Shown: piece after piece, positions 28,200-42,330 of the stretch | Layout: every line of letters begins with the position of its first letter | Numbering within the stretch: position 1 is the stretch's first letter | Assembly: GCA_946800325.1 (NCBI GenBank) | Contig: OX326958.1 | Location: 69,871,264 to 69,935,263 of the forward strand | Direction of reading: 5' to 3' | From: Luzula sylvatica | Lineage: Eukaryota > Streptophyta > Magnoliopsida > Poales > Juncaceae | Length of the DNA stretch: 64,000 nucleotides | Made by a program: the position numbers and the translations under genes | Notes under the pieces: generated by a model | Told to the model about the DNA's origin: nothing | The model's input: only the letters and a program-made list of their open reading frames with translations | The model's database searches: none

Positions 28200-30040
28200 T
28201 TTCACCAGATGGCACGATCTTTATATCAAAATCGCTCGTCTCGACGAGAGAAATGTAGCCACGCTACTGGATTTTGGAGATTTGGTCCTTTTAACCCAGA
28301 ATAACAAAAAGCACAGTTTATTGTTATTTCATCAGGCATTATTAAATATGAAGCATGATTTTGCGACTTTCGAACGACCTATTTTGCGAGAACAAATGTA
28401 TGAGGAGAGACCGCTTCCAGTGGATTTCAGGCGTATAATTGAAGTATAAAAGTTCTTCGTTATTTAACCAAATAATTATAAAATGCAGATAAAAGTAATA
28501 GGGGGAACTGCAGAAAATGGTAATGTCGTTATGTAAAAACCGTCGTAACTTTCTCATGCTTTCTTTCAACAGATGGCACGATCTTTATATCAAAATCGCT
28601 CGTCTCGACGAGAGAAATGTAGCCACATGACGGGATTTGGGAGATTTGGTCCTTTTAACCCGGAATAACAAAAAACACAGTTTATTGTAGTTTCATCAGG
28701 CATTATTAAATATGAATATTATAGCATGATTTTGTGGCATTCAAACGACCTATTTTGCGAGAACAAATGTAGAAGGAGAGACTGCTTCCAGTGGATTTCA
28801 GGCGTATAATTTAAGTATAAAAGTTCTTCGTTATTTAACCAAATAATTATAAAATGCAGATAAAAGTAATAGGGGGAACTGCAGAAAATGGTAATGTCGT
28901 TATGTTAAAACCCTCGTAACTTTCTCATCCTTTCTTTCACCAGATGGCACGATCTTTATATCAAAATCGCTCGTCTCGACGAGAGAAATGTAGCCACGCT
29001 ACTGGATTTTGGAGATTTGGTCCTTTTAACCCAGAATAACAAAAAGCACAGTTTATTGTTATTTCATCAGGCATTATTAAATATGAAGCATGATTTTGCG
29101 ACTTTCGAACGACCTATTTTGCGAGAACAAATGTATGAGGAGAGACCGCTTCCAGTGGATTTCAGGCGTATAATTTAAGTATAAAAGTTCTTCGTTATTT
29201 AACCAAATAATTATAAAATGCAGATAAAAGTAATAGGGGGAACTGCAGAAAATGGTAATGTCGTTATGTAAAAACCGTCATAACATTCTCATGCTTTCTT
29301 TCAACAGATGGCACGATCTTTATATCAAAATCGCTCGTCTCGACGAGAGAAATGTAGCCACATGACGGGATTTGCGAGATTTGGTCCTTTTAACCCGAAA
29401 TAACAAAAAACACAGTTTATTGTAGTTTCATCAGGCATTATTAAATATGAATATTATAGCATGATTTTGTGGCTTTCAAACGACCTATTTTGCGAGAACA
29501 AATGTAGAAGGAGAGACCGCTTCCAGTGGATTTCAGGCGTATAATTGAAGTATAAAAGTTCTTCGTTATTTAACCAAATAATTATAAAATGCAGATAAAA
29601 GTAATAGGGGGAACTGCAGAAAATGGTAATGTCGTTATGTTAAAACCCTCGTAACTTTCTCATCCTTTCTTTCACCAGATGGCACGATCTTTATATCAAA
29701 ATCGCTCGTCTCGACGAGAGAAATGTTGCCACACGAGTGAATTTGGGAGAATTGGTCCTTTTAATCCGGAATAACAAAAAACATAGTTTATTGTAATTTG
29801 ATCAGGCATTATTAAATATGAAGATTATAGCATGATTTTGCGACTTTCAAACGACCTATTTTGCGAGAACAAATGTAGGAGGAGAGACCGCTTCCAGTGG
29901 ATTTCAGGCGCATAATTTAAGTATAAAAGTTCTTCGTTATTTATCCAAATAATTGTATAATGAAGATAAAAGTAATTGGGGGAACTGCAGAAAATGGTAA
30001 TGTCGTTATGTTAAAACCCTCGTAACTTTCTCTTCCTTTC
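28200..30040 (+). repeat. 5-monomer (1841-bp) derivative of the 7-monomer unit
   Basis: This block begins like the 2583-bp unit but recurs after 1841 bp, exactly two monomers (742 bp) less. The second monomer starts as the GACGGGATTTGGG subtype near 28628 and finishes with GTGGCATTCAAACG near 28735. In the full unit that mark belongs to the monomer two places later, so the loss appears to be an in-register fusion of two monomers. Confidence 0.7.
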
Positions 30041-31812
30041 TTTCACCAGATGGCACGATCTTTATATCAAAATCGCTCGTCTCGACGAGAGAAATGTAGC
30101 CACGCTACTGGATTTTGGAGATTTGGTCCTTTTAACCCAGAATAACAAAAAGCACAGTTTATTGTTATTTCATCAGGCATTATTAAATATGAAGCATGAT
30201 TTTGCGACTTTCGAACGACCTATTTTGCGAGAACAACTGTATGAGGAGAGACCGCTTCCAGTGGATTTCAGGCGTATAATTGAAGTATAAAAGTTCTTCG
30301 TTATTTAACCAAATAATTATAAAATGCAGATAAAAGTAATAGGGGGAACTGCAGAAAATGGTAATGTCGTTATGTAAAAACCGTCGTAACTTTCTCATGC
30401 TTTCTTTCAACAGATGGCACGATCTTTATATCAAAATTGCTCGTCTCGACGAGAGAAATGTTGCCACACGAGTGAATTTGGGAGAATTGGTCCTTTTAAC
30501 CCGGAATAACAAAAAACATAGTTTATTGTAATTTGATCAGGCATTATTAAATATGAAGATTATAGCATGATTTTGCGACTTTCAAACGACCTATTTTGCG
30601 AGAACAAATGTAGGAGGACAGACCGCTTCCAGTGGATTTCAGGCGTATAATTTAAGTATAAAAGTTCTTCGTTATTTAACCAAATAATTGTAAAATGAAG
30701 ATAAAAGTAATTGGGGGAACTGCAGAAAATGGTAATGTCGTTATGTTAAAACCCTCGTAACTTTCTCATCCTTTCTTTCACCAGATGGCACGATCTTTAT
30801 ATCAAAATCGCTTGTCTCGACGAGAGATGCCACTCTACTGGATTTTGGAGATTTGGTCCTTTTAACCCAGAATAACAAAAAGCACAGTTTATTGTTATTT
30901 CATCAGGCATTATTAAATATGAAGCATGATTTTGCGACTTTCGAAAGACCTATTTTGCGAGAACAAATGTAGGAGGAGAGACCTCTTCCAGTGGATTTCA
31001 GGCATATAATTGAAGTATAAAAGTTCTTCGTTATTTAACCAAATAATTATAAAATGCAGATAAAAGTAATAGGGGGAACTGCAGAAAATGGTAATGTCAT
31101 TATGTAAAAACCCTCGTAACTTTCTCATTCTTTCTTTCAACAGATGGCACGATCTTTATATCAAAATCACTTGTCTCGACGAGAGAAATGTAGCCACATG
31201 ACTGGATTTGGCAGATTTGGTCCTTTTAACCCGGAATAACAAAAAACACAGTTATTGTAGTTTCATCAGGCATTATTAAATATGAATATTATAGCATGAT
31301 TTTGTGGCTTTCAAACGACCTATTTTGCGAGAACAAATGTAGGAGGAGAGACCGCTTCCAGTGGATTTCAGGCGTATAATTTAAGTATAAAAGTTCTTCG
31401 TTATTTAACCAAATAATTGTAAAATGCAGATAAAAGTAAAAGGGGGAACTGCAGAAAATGGTAATGTCGTTATGTAAAAACCGTCGTAACTTTCTCATGC
31501 TTTCTTTCAACAGATGGCACGATCTTTATATCAAAATCGCTCGTCTCGACGAGAGAAATGTAGCCACATGACGGGATTTGGGAGATTTGGTCCTTTTAAC
31601 CCGGAATAACAAAAAACATAGTTTATTGTAATTTGATCAGGCATTATTAAATATGAAGATTATAGCATGATTTTGCGACTTTCAAACGACCTATTTTGCG
31701 AGAACAAATGTAGGAGGAGAGACCGCTTCCAGTGGATTTCAGGCGTATAATTTAAGTATAAAAGTTCTTCGTTATTTAACCAAATAATTGTAAAATGAAG
31801 ATAAAAGTAATT

Positions 31813-34800
31813 GGGGGAACTGCAGAAAATGGTAATGTCGTTATGTTAAAACCCTCGTAACTTTCTCATCCTTTCTTTCACCAGATGGCACGATCTTTAT
31901 ATCAAAATCGCTCGTCTCGACGAGAGAAATGTAGCCACGCTACTGGATTTTGGAGATTTGGTCCTTTTAACCCAGAATAACAAAAAGCACAGTTTATTGT
32001 TATTTCATCAGGCATTATTAAATATGAAGCATGATTTTGCGACTTTCGAACGACCTATTTTGCGAGAACAAATGTAGGAGGAGAGACCGCTTCCAGTGGA
32101 TTTCAGGCGTATAATTGAAGTATAAACGTTCTTCGTTATTTAACCAAATAATTATAAAATGCAGATAAAAGTAATAGAGGGAACTGCAGAAAATGGTAAT
32201 GTCGTTATGTAAAAACCCTCGTAACTTTCTCATCCTTTCTTTCAACAGATGGCACGATCTTTATATCAAAATCACTTGTCTCGACGAGAGAAATGTTGCC
32301 ACACGAGTGAATTTGGGGGAATTGGTCCTTTTAACCCGGAATAACAAAAAACATAGTTTATTGTAATTTGATCAGGCATTATTAAATATGAAGATTATAG
32401 AATGATTTTGCGACTTTCAAATGACCTATTTTGCGAGAACAAATGTAGGACGAGAGACCGCGTCCAGTGGATTTCAGGGGTATAATTTAAGTATAAAAGT
32501 TCTTCGTTATTTAACCAAATAATTGTAAAATGAAGATAAAAGTAATTGGGGGAACTGCAGAAAATGGTAATGTCGTCATGTTAAAACCCTCGTAACTTTC
32601 TCATCCTTTCTTTCACCAGATGGCACGATCTTTATATCAAAATCGCTCGTCTCGACGAGAGAAATGTAGCCACGCTACTGGATTTTGGAGATTTGGTCCT
32701 TTTAACACAGAATAACAAAAAGCACAGTTTATTGTTATTTCATCAGGCATTATTAAATATGAAGCATGATTTTGCGACTTTCGAACGACCTATTTTGCGA
32801 GAACAAATGTAGGAGGAGAGACCGCTTCCAGTGGATTTCAGGCGTATAATTCAAGTATAAAAGTTCTTCGTTATTTAACCAAATAATTATAAAATGCAGA
32901 TAAAAGTAATAGGGGGAACTGCAGAAAAAGGTAATGTCGTTATGTAAAAACCCTCGTAACTTTCTCATCCTTTCTTTCAACAGATGGCACGATCTTTATA
33001 TCAAAATTGCTCGTCTCGACGAGAGAAATGTAGCCACGTGACTGGATTTGGGAGATTTGGTCCTTTTAACCCGGAATTACAAAAAGCACAGTTTATTGTA
33101 GTTTCATCAGGCATTATTAAATATGAATATTATAGCGTGATTTTGTGGCTTTCAAACGACCTATTTTGCGAGAACAAATGTAGGACGAGAGACCGCTTCC
33201 AGTGGATTTCGGGTGTATAATTTAAGTATAAAAGTTCTTCGTTATTTAACCAAATAATTGTAAAATGCAGATAAAAGTAATAGGGGGAACTGCAGAAAAT
33301 AGTAATGTCGTTATGTTAAAACCCTCGTAACTTTCTCATCCTTTCTTCCACCAGATGGCACGATCTTTATATCAAAATCGCTTGTCTCGACGAGAGAAAT
33401 GTTGCCACACGAGTGAATTTGGGAGAATTGGTCCTTTTAACCCGGAATGACAAAAAACATAGTTTATTGTAATTTGATCAGGCACTATTAAATATGAAGA
33501 TTATAGCATGATTTTGCGACTTTCAAACGACCTATTTTGCGAGAACAAATGTAGGAGGAGAGACCATTTCCAGTGGATTTCAGGCGTATAATTTAAGTAT
33601 AAAAGTTCTTCGTTATTTAACCAAATAATTGTAAAATGAAGATAAAATGAATTGGGGGAACTGCAGAAAATGGTAATGTCGTTATGTTAAAACCCTCGTA
33701 ACTTTCTCATCCTTTCTTTCACCAGATGGCACGATCTTTATATCAAAATCGCTCGTCTCGACGAGAGAAATGTAGCCACGCTACTGGATTTTGGAGATTT
33801 GGTCCTTTTAACCCAGAATAACAAAAAGCACAGTTTATTGTTATTTCATCAGGCATTATTAAATATGAAGCATGATTTTGCGACTTTCGAACGACTTATT
33901 TTGCGAGAACAAATGTAGGAGGAGAGACCGCTTCCAGTGGATTTCAGGCGTATAATTGAAGTATAAAAGTTCTTCGTTATTTTACCAAATAATTGTAAAA
34001 TGCAGATACAAGTAATAGGTGGAACTGCAGAAAATGGTAATGTCGTTATGTTTAAACCCTCGTAACTTCTCATCCTTTCTTTCACCAGATAGCACGATCT
34101 TTATATCAAAATCGCTCGTCTCGACGAGAGAAATGTAGCCACGCAACTGGATTTGGGAGATTTGGTCCTTTTAACCCGGAATAACAAAAAGCACAGTTTA
34201 TTGTAATTTCATCAGGCATTATTAAATATGAAGATTATAGCATGATTTTGCGACTTTCAAATGACCTATTTTGCGAGAACAAATGTAGAAGGAGAGACCG
34301 CTTCCAGTGGATTTCAGGCGTATAATTAAAGTATAAAAGTTCTTCGTTATTTAACCAAATAATTGTAAAATGCAGATAAAAGTAATAGGGGGAACTGCAA
34401 AAAATGGTAATGTCATTATGTTAAAACCCTCGTAACTTTCACATCCTTTCTTTCACATGATGGCACGATCTTTATATCAAAATCGCTCGTCTCGACGATA
34501 GAAATGTAGCCATATGACTGAATTTGGGAGATTTGGTCCTTTTAACCCGGAATAAAAAAAAACACAGTTTATTATAATTTCAACATGCTTTATTAAATAT
34601 GAAGATTATAGCATGATTTTGCGACTTTCAAACGACCTATTTTGCGAGAACAAATGTAGGAGGAGAGACCGCTTCCCGTGGATTTCAGGCATATAATTTA
34701 AGTATTAAAGTTCTTCGTTATTTTACCAATTAATTGAATAATGTAGATAAAAGTAATAGGGGGAACAGCAGAAAATGGTAATGTCGTTATGTTAAAACCC

Positions 34801-35127
34801 TCGTAAATTTCTCATCCTTTCTTTCACCAGATGGCACGATCTTTATATCAAAATCGCTCGTATCGACGAGAGAAATGTAGCCACATGACTGGATTTGGGA
34901 GATATGGTCCTTTTAACTCGGAATAACAAAAATCATAGTTTATGTAATTTCATCAGGAATTATTAAATATGAAGATTATAGCATGATTTTGTGACTTTCA
35001 AACGACTTATTTTGCGAGAACAAATGTAGCAGGAGAGAACCTTTCAGTGGATTTCAGGCGTATAATTTAAGCATAAAAGTTCTTCGTTATTTAACCAAAT
35101 AATTGTAAAATGCAGATAAAAGTAATA
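31813..35127 (+). repeat. 9-monomer (3315-bp) higher-order unit, copy 1
   Basis: Together with the next entry this is a near-identical tandem pair. Every private mark has a partner exactly 3315 bp later: GTATAAACGTTCTTCG, AATAGAGGGAACTG, AGGACGAGAGACCGCGTCC, GTCGTCATG, AACACAGAATAAC, AGAAAAAGGTAATG, TTCTTCCACC, GGAATGACAAAA, GGCACTATTA and AAAATGAATTGGGGG. Identity begins between 31813 and the monomer start, because 31812 differs from 35127. Confidence 0.88.
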
Positions 35128-38100
35128 GGGGGAACTGCAGAAAATGGTAATGTCGTTATGTTAAAACCCTCGTAACTTTCTCATCCTTTCTTTCACCAGA
35201 TGGCACGATCTTTATATCAAAATCGCTCGTCTCGACGAGAGAAATGTAGCCACGCTACTGGATTTTGGAGATTTGGTCCTTTTAACCCAGAATAACAAAA
35301 AGCACAGTTTATTGTTATTTCATCAGGCATTATTAAATATGAAGCATGATTTTGCGACTTTCGAACGACCTATTTTGCGAGAACAAATGTAGGAGGAGAG
35401 ACCGCTTCCAGTGGATTTCAGGCGTATAATTGAAGTATAAACGTTCTTCGTTATTTAACCAAATAATTATAAAATGCAGATAAAAGTAATAGAGGGAACT
35501 GCAGAAAATGGTAATGTCGTTATGTAAAAACCCTCGTAACTTTCTCATCCTTTCTTTCAACAGATGGCACGATCTTTATATCAAAATCACTTGTCTCGAC
35601 GAGAGAAATGTTGCCACACGAGTGAATTTGGGGGAATTGGTCCTTTTAACCCGGAATAACAAAAAACATAGTTTATTGTAATTTGATCAGGCATTATTAA
35701 ATATGAAGATTATAGAATGATTTTGCGACTTTCAAATGACCTATTTTGCGAGAACAAATGTAGGACGAGAGACCGCGTCCAGTGGATTTCAGGGGTATAA
35801 TTTAAGTATAAAAGTTCTTCGTTATTTAACCAAATAATTGTAAAATGAAGATAAAAGTAATTGGGGGAACTGCAGAAAATGGTAATGTCGTCATGTTAAA
35901 ACCCTCGTAACTTTCTCATCCTTTCTTTCACCAGATGGCACGATCTTTATATCAAAATCGCTCGTCTCGACGAGAGAAATGTAGCCACGCTACTGGATTT
36001 TGGAGATTTGGTCCTTTTAACACAGAATAACAAAAAGCACAGTTTATTGTTATTTCATCAGGCATTATTAAATATGAAGCATGATTTTGCGACTTTCGAA
36101 CGACCTATTTTGCGAGAACAAATGTAGGAGGAGAGACCGCTTCCAGTGGATTTCAGGCGTATAATTCAAGTATAAAAGTTCTTCGTTATTTAACCAAATA
36201 ATTATAAAATGCAGATAAAAGTAATAGGGGGAACTGCAGAAAAAGGTAATGTCGTTATGTAAAAACCCTCGTAACTTTCTCATCCTTTCTTTCAACAGAT
36301 GGCACAATCTTTATATCAAAATTGCTCGTCTCGACGAGAGAAATGTAGCCACGTGACTGGATTTGGGAGATTTGGTCCTTTTAACCCGGAATTACAAAAA
36401 GCACAGTTTATTGTAGTTTCATCAGGCATTATTAAATATGAATATTATAGCATGATTTTGTGGCTTTCAAACGACCTATTTTGCGAGAACAAATGTAGGA
36501 CGAGAGACCGCTTCCAGTGGATTTCGGGTGTATAATTTAAGTATAAAAGTTCTTCGTTATTTAACCAAATAATTGTAAAATGCAGATAAAAGTAATAGGG
36601 GGAACTGCAGAAAATAGTAATGTCGTTATGTTAAAACCCTCGTAACTTTCTCATCCTTTCTTCCACCAGATGGCACGATCTTTATATCAAAATCGCTTGT
36701 CTCGACGAGAGAAATGTTGCCACACGAGTGAATTTGGGAGAATTGGTCCTTTTAACCCGGAATGACAAAAAACATAGTTTATTGTAATTTGATCAGGCAC
36801 TATTAAATATGAAGATTATAGCATGATTTTGCGACTTTCAAACGACCTATTTTGCGAGAACAAATGTAGGAGGAGAGACCATTTCCAGTGGATTTCAGGC
36901 GTATAATTTAAGTATAAAAGTTCTTCGTTATTTAACCAAATAATTGTAAAATGAAGATAAAATGAATTGGGGGAACTGCAGAAAATGGTAATGTCGTTAT
37001 GTTAAAACCCTCGTAACTTTCTCATCCTTTCTTTCACCAGATGGCACGATCTTTATATCAAAATCGCTCGTCTCGACGAGAGAAATGTAGCCACGCTACT
37101 GGATTTTGGAGATTTGGTCCTTTTAACCCAGAATAACAAAAAGCACAGTTTATTGTTATTTCATCAGGCATTATTAAATATGAAGCATGATTTTGCGACT
37201 TTCGAACGACTTATTTTGCGAGAACAAATGTAGGAGGAGAGACCGCTTCCAGTGGATTTCAGGCGTATAATTGAAGTATAAAAGTTCTTCGTTATTTTAC
37301 CAAATAATTGTAAAATGCAGATACAAGTAATAGGTGGAACTGCAGAAAATGGTAATGTCGTTATGTTTAAACCCTCGTAACTTCTCATCCTTTCTTTCAC
37401 CAGATAGCACGATCTTTATATCAAAATCGCTCGTCTCGACGAGAGAAATGTAGCCACGCAACTGGATTTGGGAGATTTGGTCCTTTTAACCCGGAATAAC
37501 AAAAAGCACAGTTTATTGTAATTTCATCAGGCATTATTAAATATGAAGATTATAGCATGATTTTGCGACTTTCAAATGACCTATTTTGCGAGAACAAATG
37601 TAGAAGGAGAGACCGCTTCCAGTGGATTTCAGGCGTATAATTAAAGTATAAAAGTTCTTCGTTATTTAACCAAATAATTGTAAAATGCAGATAAAAGTAA
37701 TAGGGGGAACTGCAAAAAATGGTAATGTCATTATGTTAAAACCCTCGTAACTTTCACATCCTTTCTTTCACATGATGGCACGATCTTTATATCAAAATCG
37801 CTCGTCTCGACGATAGAAATGTAGCCATATGACTGAATTTGGGAGATTTGGTCCTTTTAACCCGGAATAAAAAAAAACACAGTTTATTATAATTTCAACA
37901 TGCTTTATTAAATATGAAGATTATAGCATGATTTTGCGACTTTCAAACGACCTATTTTGCGAGAACAAATGTAGGAGGAGAGACCGCTTCCCGTGGATTT
38001 CAGGCATATAATTTAAGTATTAAAGTTCTTCGTTATTTTACCAATTAATTGAATAATGTAGATAAAAGTAATAGGGGGAACAGCAGAAAATGGTAATGTC

Positions 38101-38490
38101 GTTATGTTAAAACCCTCGTAAATTTCTCATCCTTTCTTTCACCAGATGGCACGATCTTTATATCAAAATCGCTCGTATCGACGAGAGAAATGTAGCCACA
38201 TGACTGGATTTGGGAGATATGGTCCTTTTAACTCGGAATAACAAAAATCATAGTTTATGTAATTTCATCAGGAATTATTAAATATGAATATTATAGCATG
38301 ATTTTGTGACTTTCAAACGACTTATTTTGCGAGAACAAATGTAGCAGGAGAGAACCTTTCAGTGGATTTCAGGCGTATAATTTAAGCATAAAAGTTCTTC
38401 GTTATTTAACCAAATAATTGTAAAATGCAGATAAAAGTAATAGGGGGAACTGCAGAAAATGGTAATGTCGTTATGTTAAAACCCTCGTAA
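35128..38490 (+). repeat. 9-monomer (3315-bp) higher-order unit, copy 2
   Basis: This is the second copy of the preceding unit. By eye only a few substitutions separate them: GCACGATC at 32986 against GCACAATC at 36301, GCGTGA near 33136 against GCATGA near 36451, and GAAGATT near 34973 against GAATATT near 38285. After about 38490 the next 3315-bp step still lines up by subtype but with many differences, so only two copies are recent. Confidence 0.88.
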
Positions 38491-40319
38491 CATTCTCATC
38501 CTTTCTTTCACCAGATGGCACGATCTTTATATCAAAATCGCTCGTCTCGACGAGAGAAATGTAGCGACGCTACTGGATTTTGGAGATTTGGTCCTTTTAA
38601 CCCAGAATAACAAAAAACACAGTTTATTGTTATTTCATCAGGCATTATTAAATATGAAGCATGATTTTGCGAATTTCAAACGACCTATTTTGCGAGAACA
38701 AATGTAGGAGGAGAGACCGCTTCCAGTGGATTTCAGGCGTATAATTGAAGTATAAAAGTTCTTCGTTATTTAACCAAATAATTATAAAATGCAGATAAAA
38801 GTAATAGGGGGAACTGCAGAAAATGGTAATGTCGTTATGTAAAAACCCTCGTAACTTTCTCATCCTTTCTTTCAACAGATGGCACGATCTTTATATCAAA
38901 ATCGCTCGTCTCGACGAGAGAAATGTAGCGACATGACTGGATTTGGGAGATTTGGTCCTTTTAACGCGGAATAACAAAAAACACAGTTTATTGTAGTTTC
39001 ATCAGGCATTATTAAATATGAATATTATAGCATGATTTTGCGACTTTCAAACGACCTATTTTGCGAGATCAAATGTAGGAGGAGAGACCGCTTCCAGTGG
39101 ATTTCAAGCGTATAATTTAAGTATAAAAGTTCTTCGTTATTTAACCAAATAATTGTAAAATGAAGATAAAAGTAATAGGGGGAACTGCAGAAAATGGTAA
39201 TGTCGTTATGTTAAAACCCTCGTAACTTTCTCATCCTTTCTTTCACCAGATGGCACGATCTTTATATCAAAATCGCTCGTCTCGATGAGAGAAATGTAGC
39301 CACGCTACATGATTTTGGAGATTTGGTCCTTTTAACCCAGAATAACAAAAAGCACAGTTTATTGTTATTTCATCAGGCATTATTAAATATGAAGCATGAT
39401 TTTGTGAATTTCAAACGACCTATTTTGCGAGAACAAATGTAGGAGGAGAGACCGCTTCCAGTGGATTTCAGGCGTATAATTGAAGTATAAAAGTTCTTCG
39501 TTATTTAACCAAATAATTATAAAATGCAGATAAAAGTAATAGGGGGAACTGCAGAAAATGGTAATGTCGTTATGTAAAAACCCTCGTAACTTTCTCATCC
39601 TTTCTTTCAACAGATGGCACGATCTTTATATCAAAATCGCTTGTCTCGACGAGAGAAATGTTGCCACATGACTGGATTTGAGAGATTTGGTCCTTTTAAC
39701 CCGGAATAACAAAAAACACAGTTTATTGTAGTTTCATCAGGCATTATTAAATATGAATATTATAGCATGATTTTGTGGCTTTCAAACGACCTATTTTACG
39801 AGAACAAATGTAGGAGGAGAGACTGCTTCCAGTGGATTTCAGGCGTATAATTTAAGTATAAAAGTTCTTCGTTATTTAACCAAATAATTGTAAAATGCAG
39901 ATAAAAGTAATAGGGGGAACTGCAGAAAATGGTAATGTCGTTATGTTAAAACCCTCGTAACTTTCTCATCCTTTCTTTCACCAGATGGCACGATCTTTAT
40001 ATCAAAATCGCTCGTCTCAACGAGAGAAATGTAGCCACGCTACTGGATTTTGGAGATTTGGTCCTTTTAACCCAGAATAACAAAAAGCACGGTTTATTGT
40101 TATTTCATCAGGCATTATTAAATATGAAGCATGATTTTGTGAATTTCAAACGACCTATTTTGCGAGAACAAATGTAGGAGGAGAGACCGCTTCCCGTGGA
40201 TTTCAGGCGTATAATTGAAGTATAAAAGTTCTTCGTTATTTAACCAAATAATTATAAAATGCAGATAAAAGTAATAGGGGGAACTGCAGAAAATGGTAAT
40301 GTCGTTATGTAAAAACCCA

Positions 40320-42330
40320 CGTAACTTTCTCATCCTTTCTTTCAACAGATGGCACGATCTTTATATCAAAATCGCTCGTCTCGACGAGAGAAATGTAGCC
40401 ACGCTACTGGATTTTGGAGATTTGGTCCTTTTAACCCAGAATAACAAAAAGCAAAGTTTATTGTTATTTCATCAGGCATTATTAAATATGAAGCATGATT
40501 TTGCGAATTTCAAACGACCTATTTTGCGAGAACAAATGTAGGATGAGAGACCGCTTCCAGTGGATTTCAGGCGTATAATTGAAGTATAAAAGTTCTTCGT
40601 TATTTAACCAAATAATTATAAAATGCAGATAAAAGTAATAGGGGGAACTGCAGAAAATGGTAATGTCGTTATGTAAAAACCCTCGTAACTTTCTCATCCT
40701 TTCTTTCAACAGATGGCACGATATTTATATCAAAATCGCTCGTCTCGACGAGAGAAATGTAGCGACATGACTGGATTTGGGAGATTTGATCCTTTTAACG
40801 CGGAATAACAAAAAACACAGTTTATTGTAGTTTCATCAGGCATTATTAAATATGAATATTATAGCATGATTTTCTGGCTTTCAAACGACCTATTTTGCGA
40901 GAACAAATGTAGGAGGAGAGACCGGTTCGAGTGGATTTCAGGCGTATAATTTAAGTATAAAAGTTCTTCGTTATTTAACCAAATAATTGTAAAATGCAGA
41001 TAAAAGTAAGAGGGGGAACTGCAGAAAATGGTAATGTCGTTATGTTAAAACCCTCGTAACTTTCTCATCCTTTCTTTCACCAGATGGCACGATCTTTATA
41101 TCAAAATCGCTCGTCTCGACGAGAGAAATGTAGCCACGCTACTGGATTTTGGAGATTTGGTCCTTTTAACCCAGAATAACAAAAAGCACAGTTTATTGTT
41201 ATTTCATCAGGCATTATTAAATATGAATATTATAGCATGATTTTGTGGCTTTCAAACGACCTATTTTGCGAGAACAAATGTAGGAGGAGAGACCGCTTCC
41301 AGTGGATTTCAGGCGTATAATTTAAGTATAAAAGTTCTTCGTTATTTAACCAAATAATTGTAAAATGCAGATAAAAGTAATAGGGGGAACTGCAGAAAAT
41401 GGTAATGTCGTTATTTTAAAACCCTCGTAACTTTCTCATCCTTTCTTTCACCAGATGGCACGATCTTTATATCAAAATCGCTCGTCTCGACGAGAGAAAT
41501 GTAGCCACGCTACTGGATTTTGGAGATTTGGTCCTTTTAACCCAGAATAACAAAAAGCAAAGTTTATTGTTATTTCATCAGGCATTATTAAATATGAAGC
41601 ATGATTTTGCGAATTTCAAACGACCTATTTTGCGAGAACAAATGTAGGATGAGAGACCGCTTCCAGTGGATTTCAGGCGTATAATTGAAGTATAAAAGTT
41701 CTTCGTTATTTAACCAAATAATTATAAAATGCAGATAAAAGTAATAGGGGGAACTGCAGAAAATGGTAATGTCGTTATGTAAAAACCCTCGTAACTTTCT
41801 TATCCTTTCTTTCAACAGATGGCACGATATTTATATCAAAATCGCTCGTCTCGACGAGAGAAATGTAGCGACATGACTGGATTTGGGAGATTTGATCCTT
41901 TTAACGCGGAATAACAAAAAACACAGTTTATTGTAGTTTCATCAGGCATTATTAAATATGAATATTATAGCATGATTTTGTGGCTTTCAAACGACCTATT
42001 TTGCGAGAACAAATGTAGGAGGAGAGACGGGTTCGAGTGGATTTCAGGCGTATAATTTAAGTATAAAAGTTCTTCGTTATTTAACCAAATAATTGTAAAA
42101 TGCAGATAAAAGTAAGAGGGGGAACTGCAGAAAATGGTAATGTCGTTATGTTAAAACCCTCGTAACTTTCTCATCCTTTCTTTCACCAGATGGCACGATC
42201 TTTATATCAAAATCGCTCGTCTCGACGAGAGAAATGTAGCCACGCTACTGGATTTTGGAGATTTGGTCCTTTTACCCCAGAATAACAAAAAGCACAGTTT
42301 ATTGTTATTTCATCAGGCATTATTAAATAT
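40320..42330 (+). repeat. 3-monomer (1106-bp) duplication in A
   Basis: The marks GCACGATATTTATATC (near 40717 and 41823), TAGCGACATGACTGG, TTTGATCCTTTTAACGCGG and GTTCGAGTGG recur at an offset of 1106 bp. About 900 bp is shared before the second copy departs, near 42332. Confidence 0.75.
41095..41455 (+). repeat. Chimeric satellite A monomer
   Basis: The left part is the subtype with GCCACGCTACTGG, CCCAGAATAACAAAAAGCAC and TTTATTGTTATTTCATC. The right part, from about 41227, is the GAATATTATAGC / TTTTGTGGCTTTC subtype. Everywhere else the left marks are followed by GAAGCATGATTTTGCG. The switch lies in the shared stretch around 41205-41227. Confidence 0.75.

Noticed and set aside
15778..40541. 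Plus-strand frames of 78-82 codons starting at the landmark ATGGCACGATC or just upstream of it (for example 16008-16244, 32984-33220, 36299-36535, 40293-40541)
   Set aside because: They are monomer-length readings through the same repeat, open only where chance substitutions remove stops.
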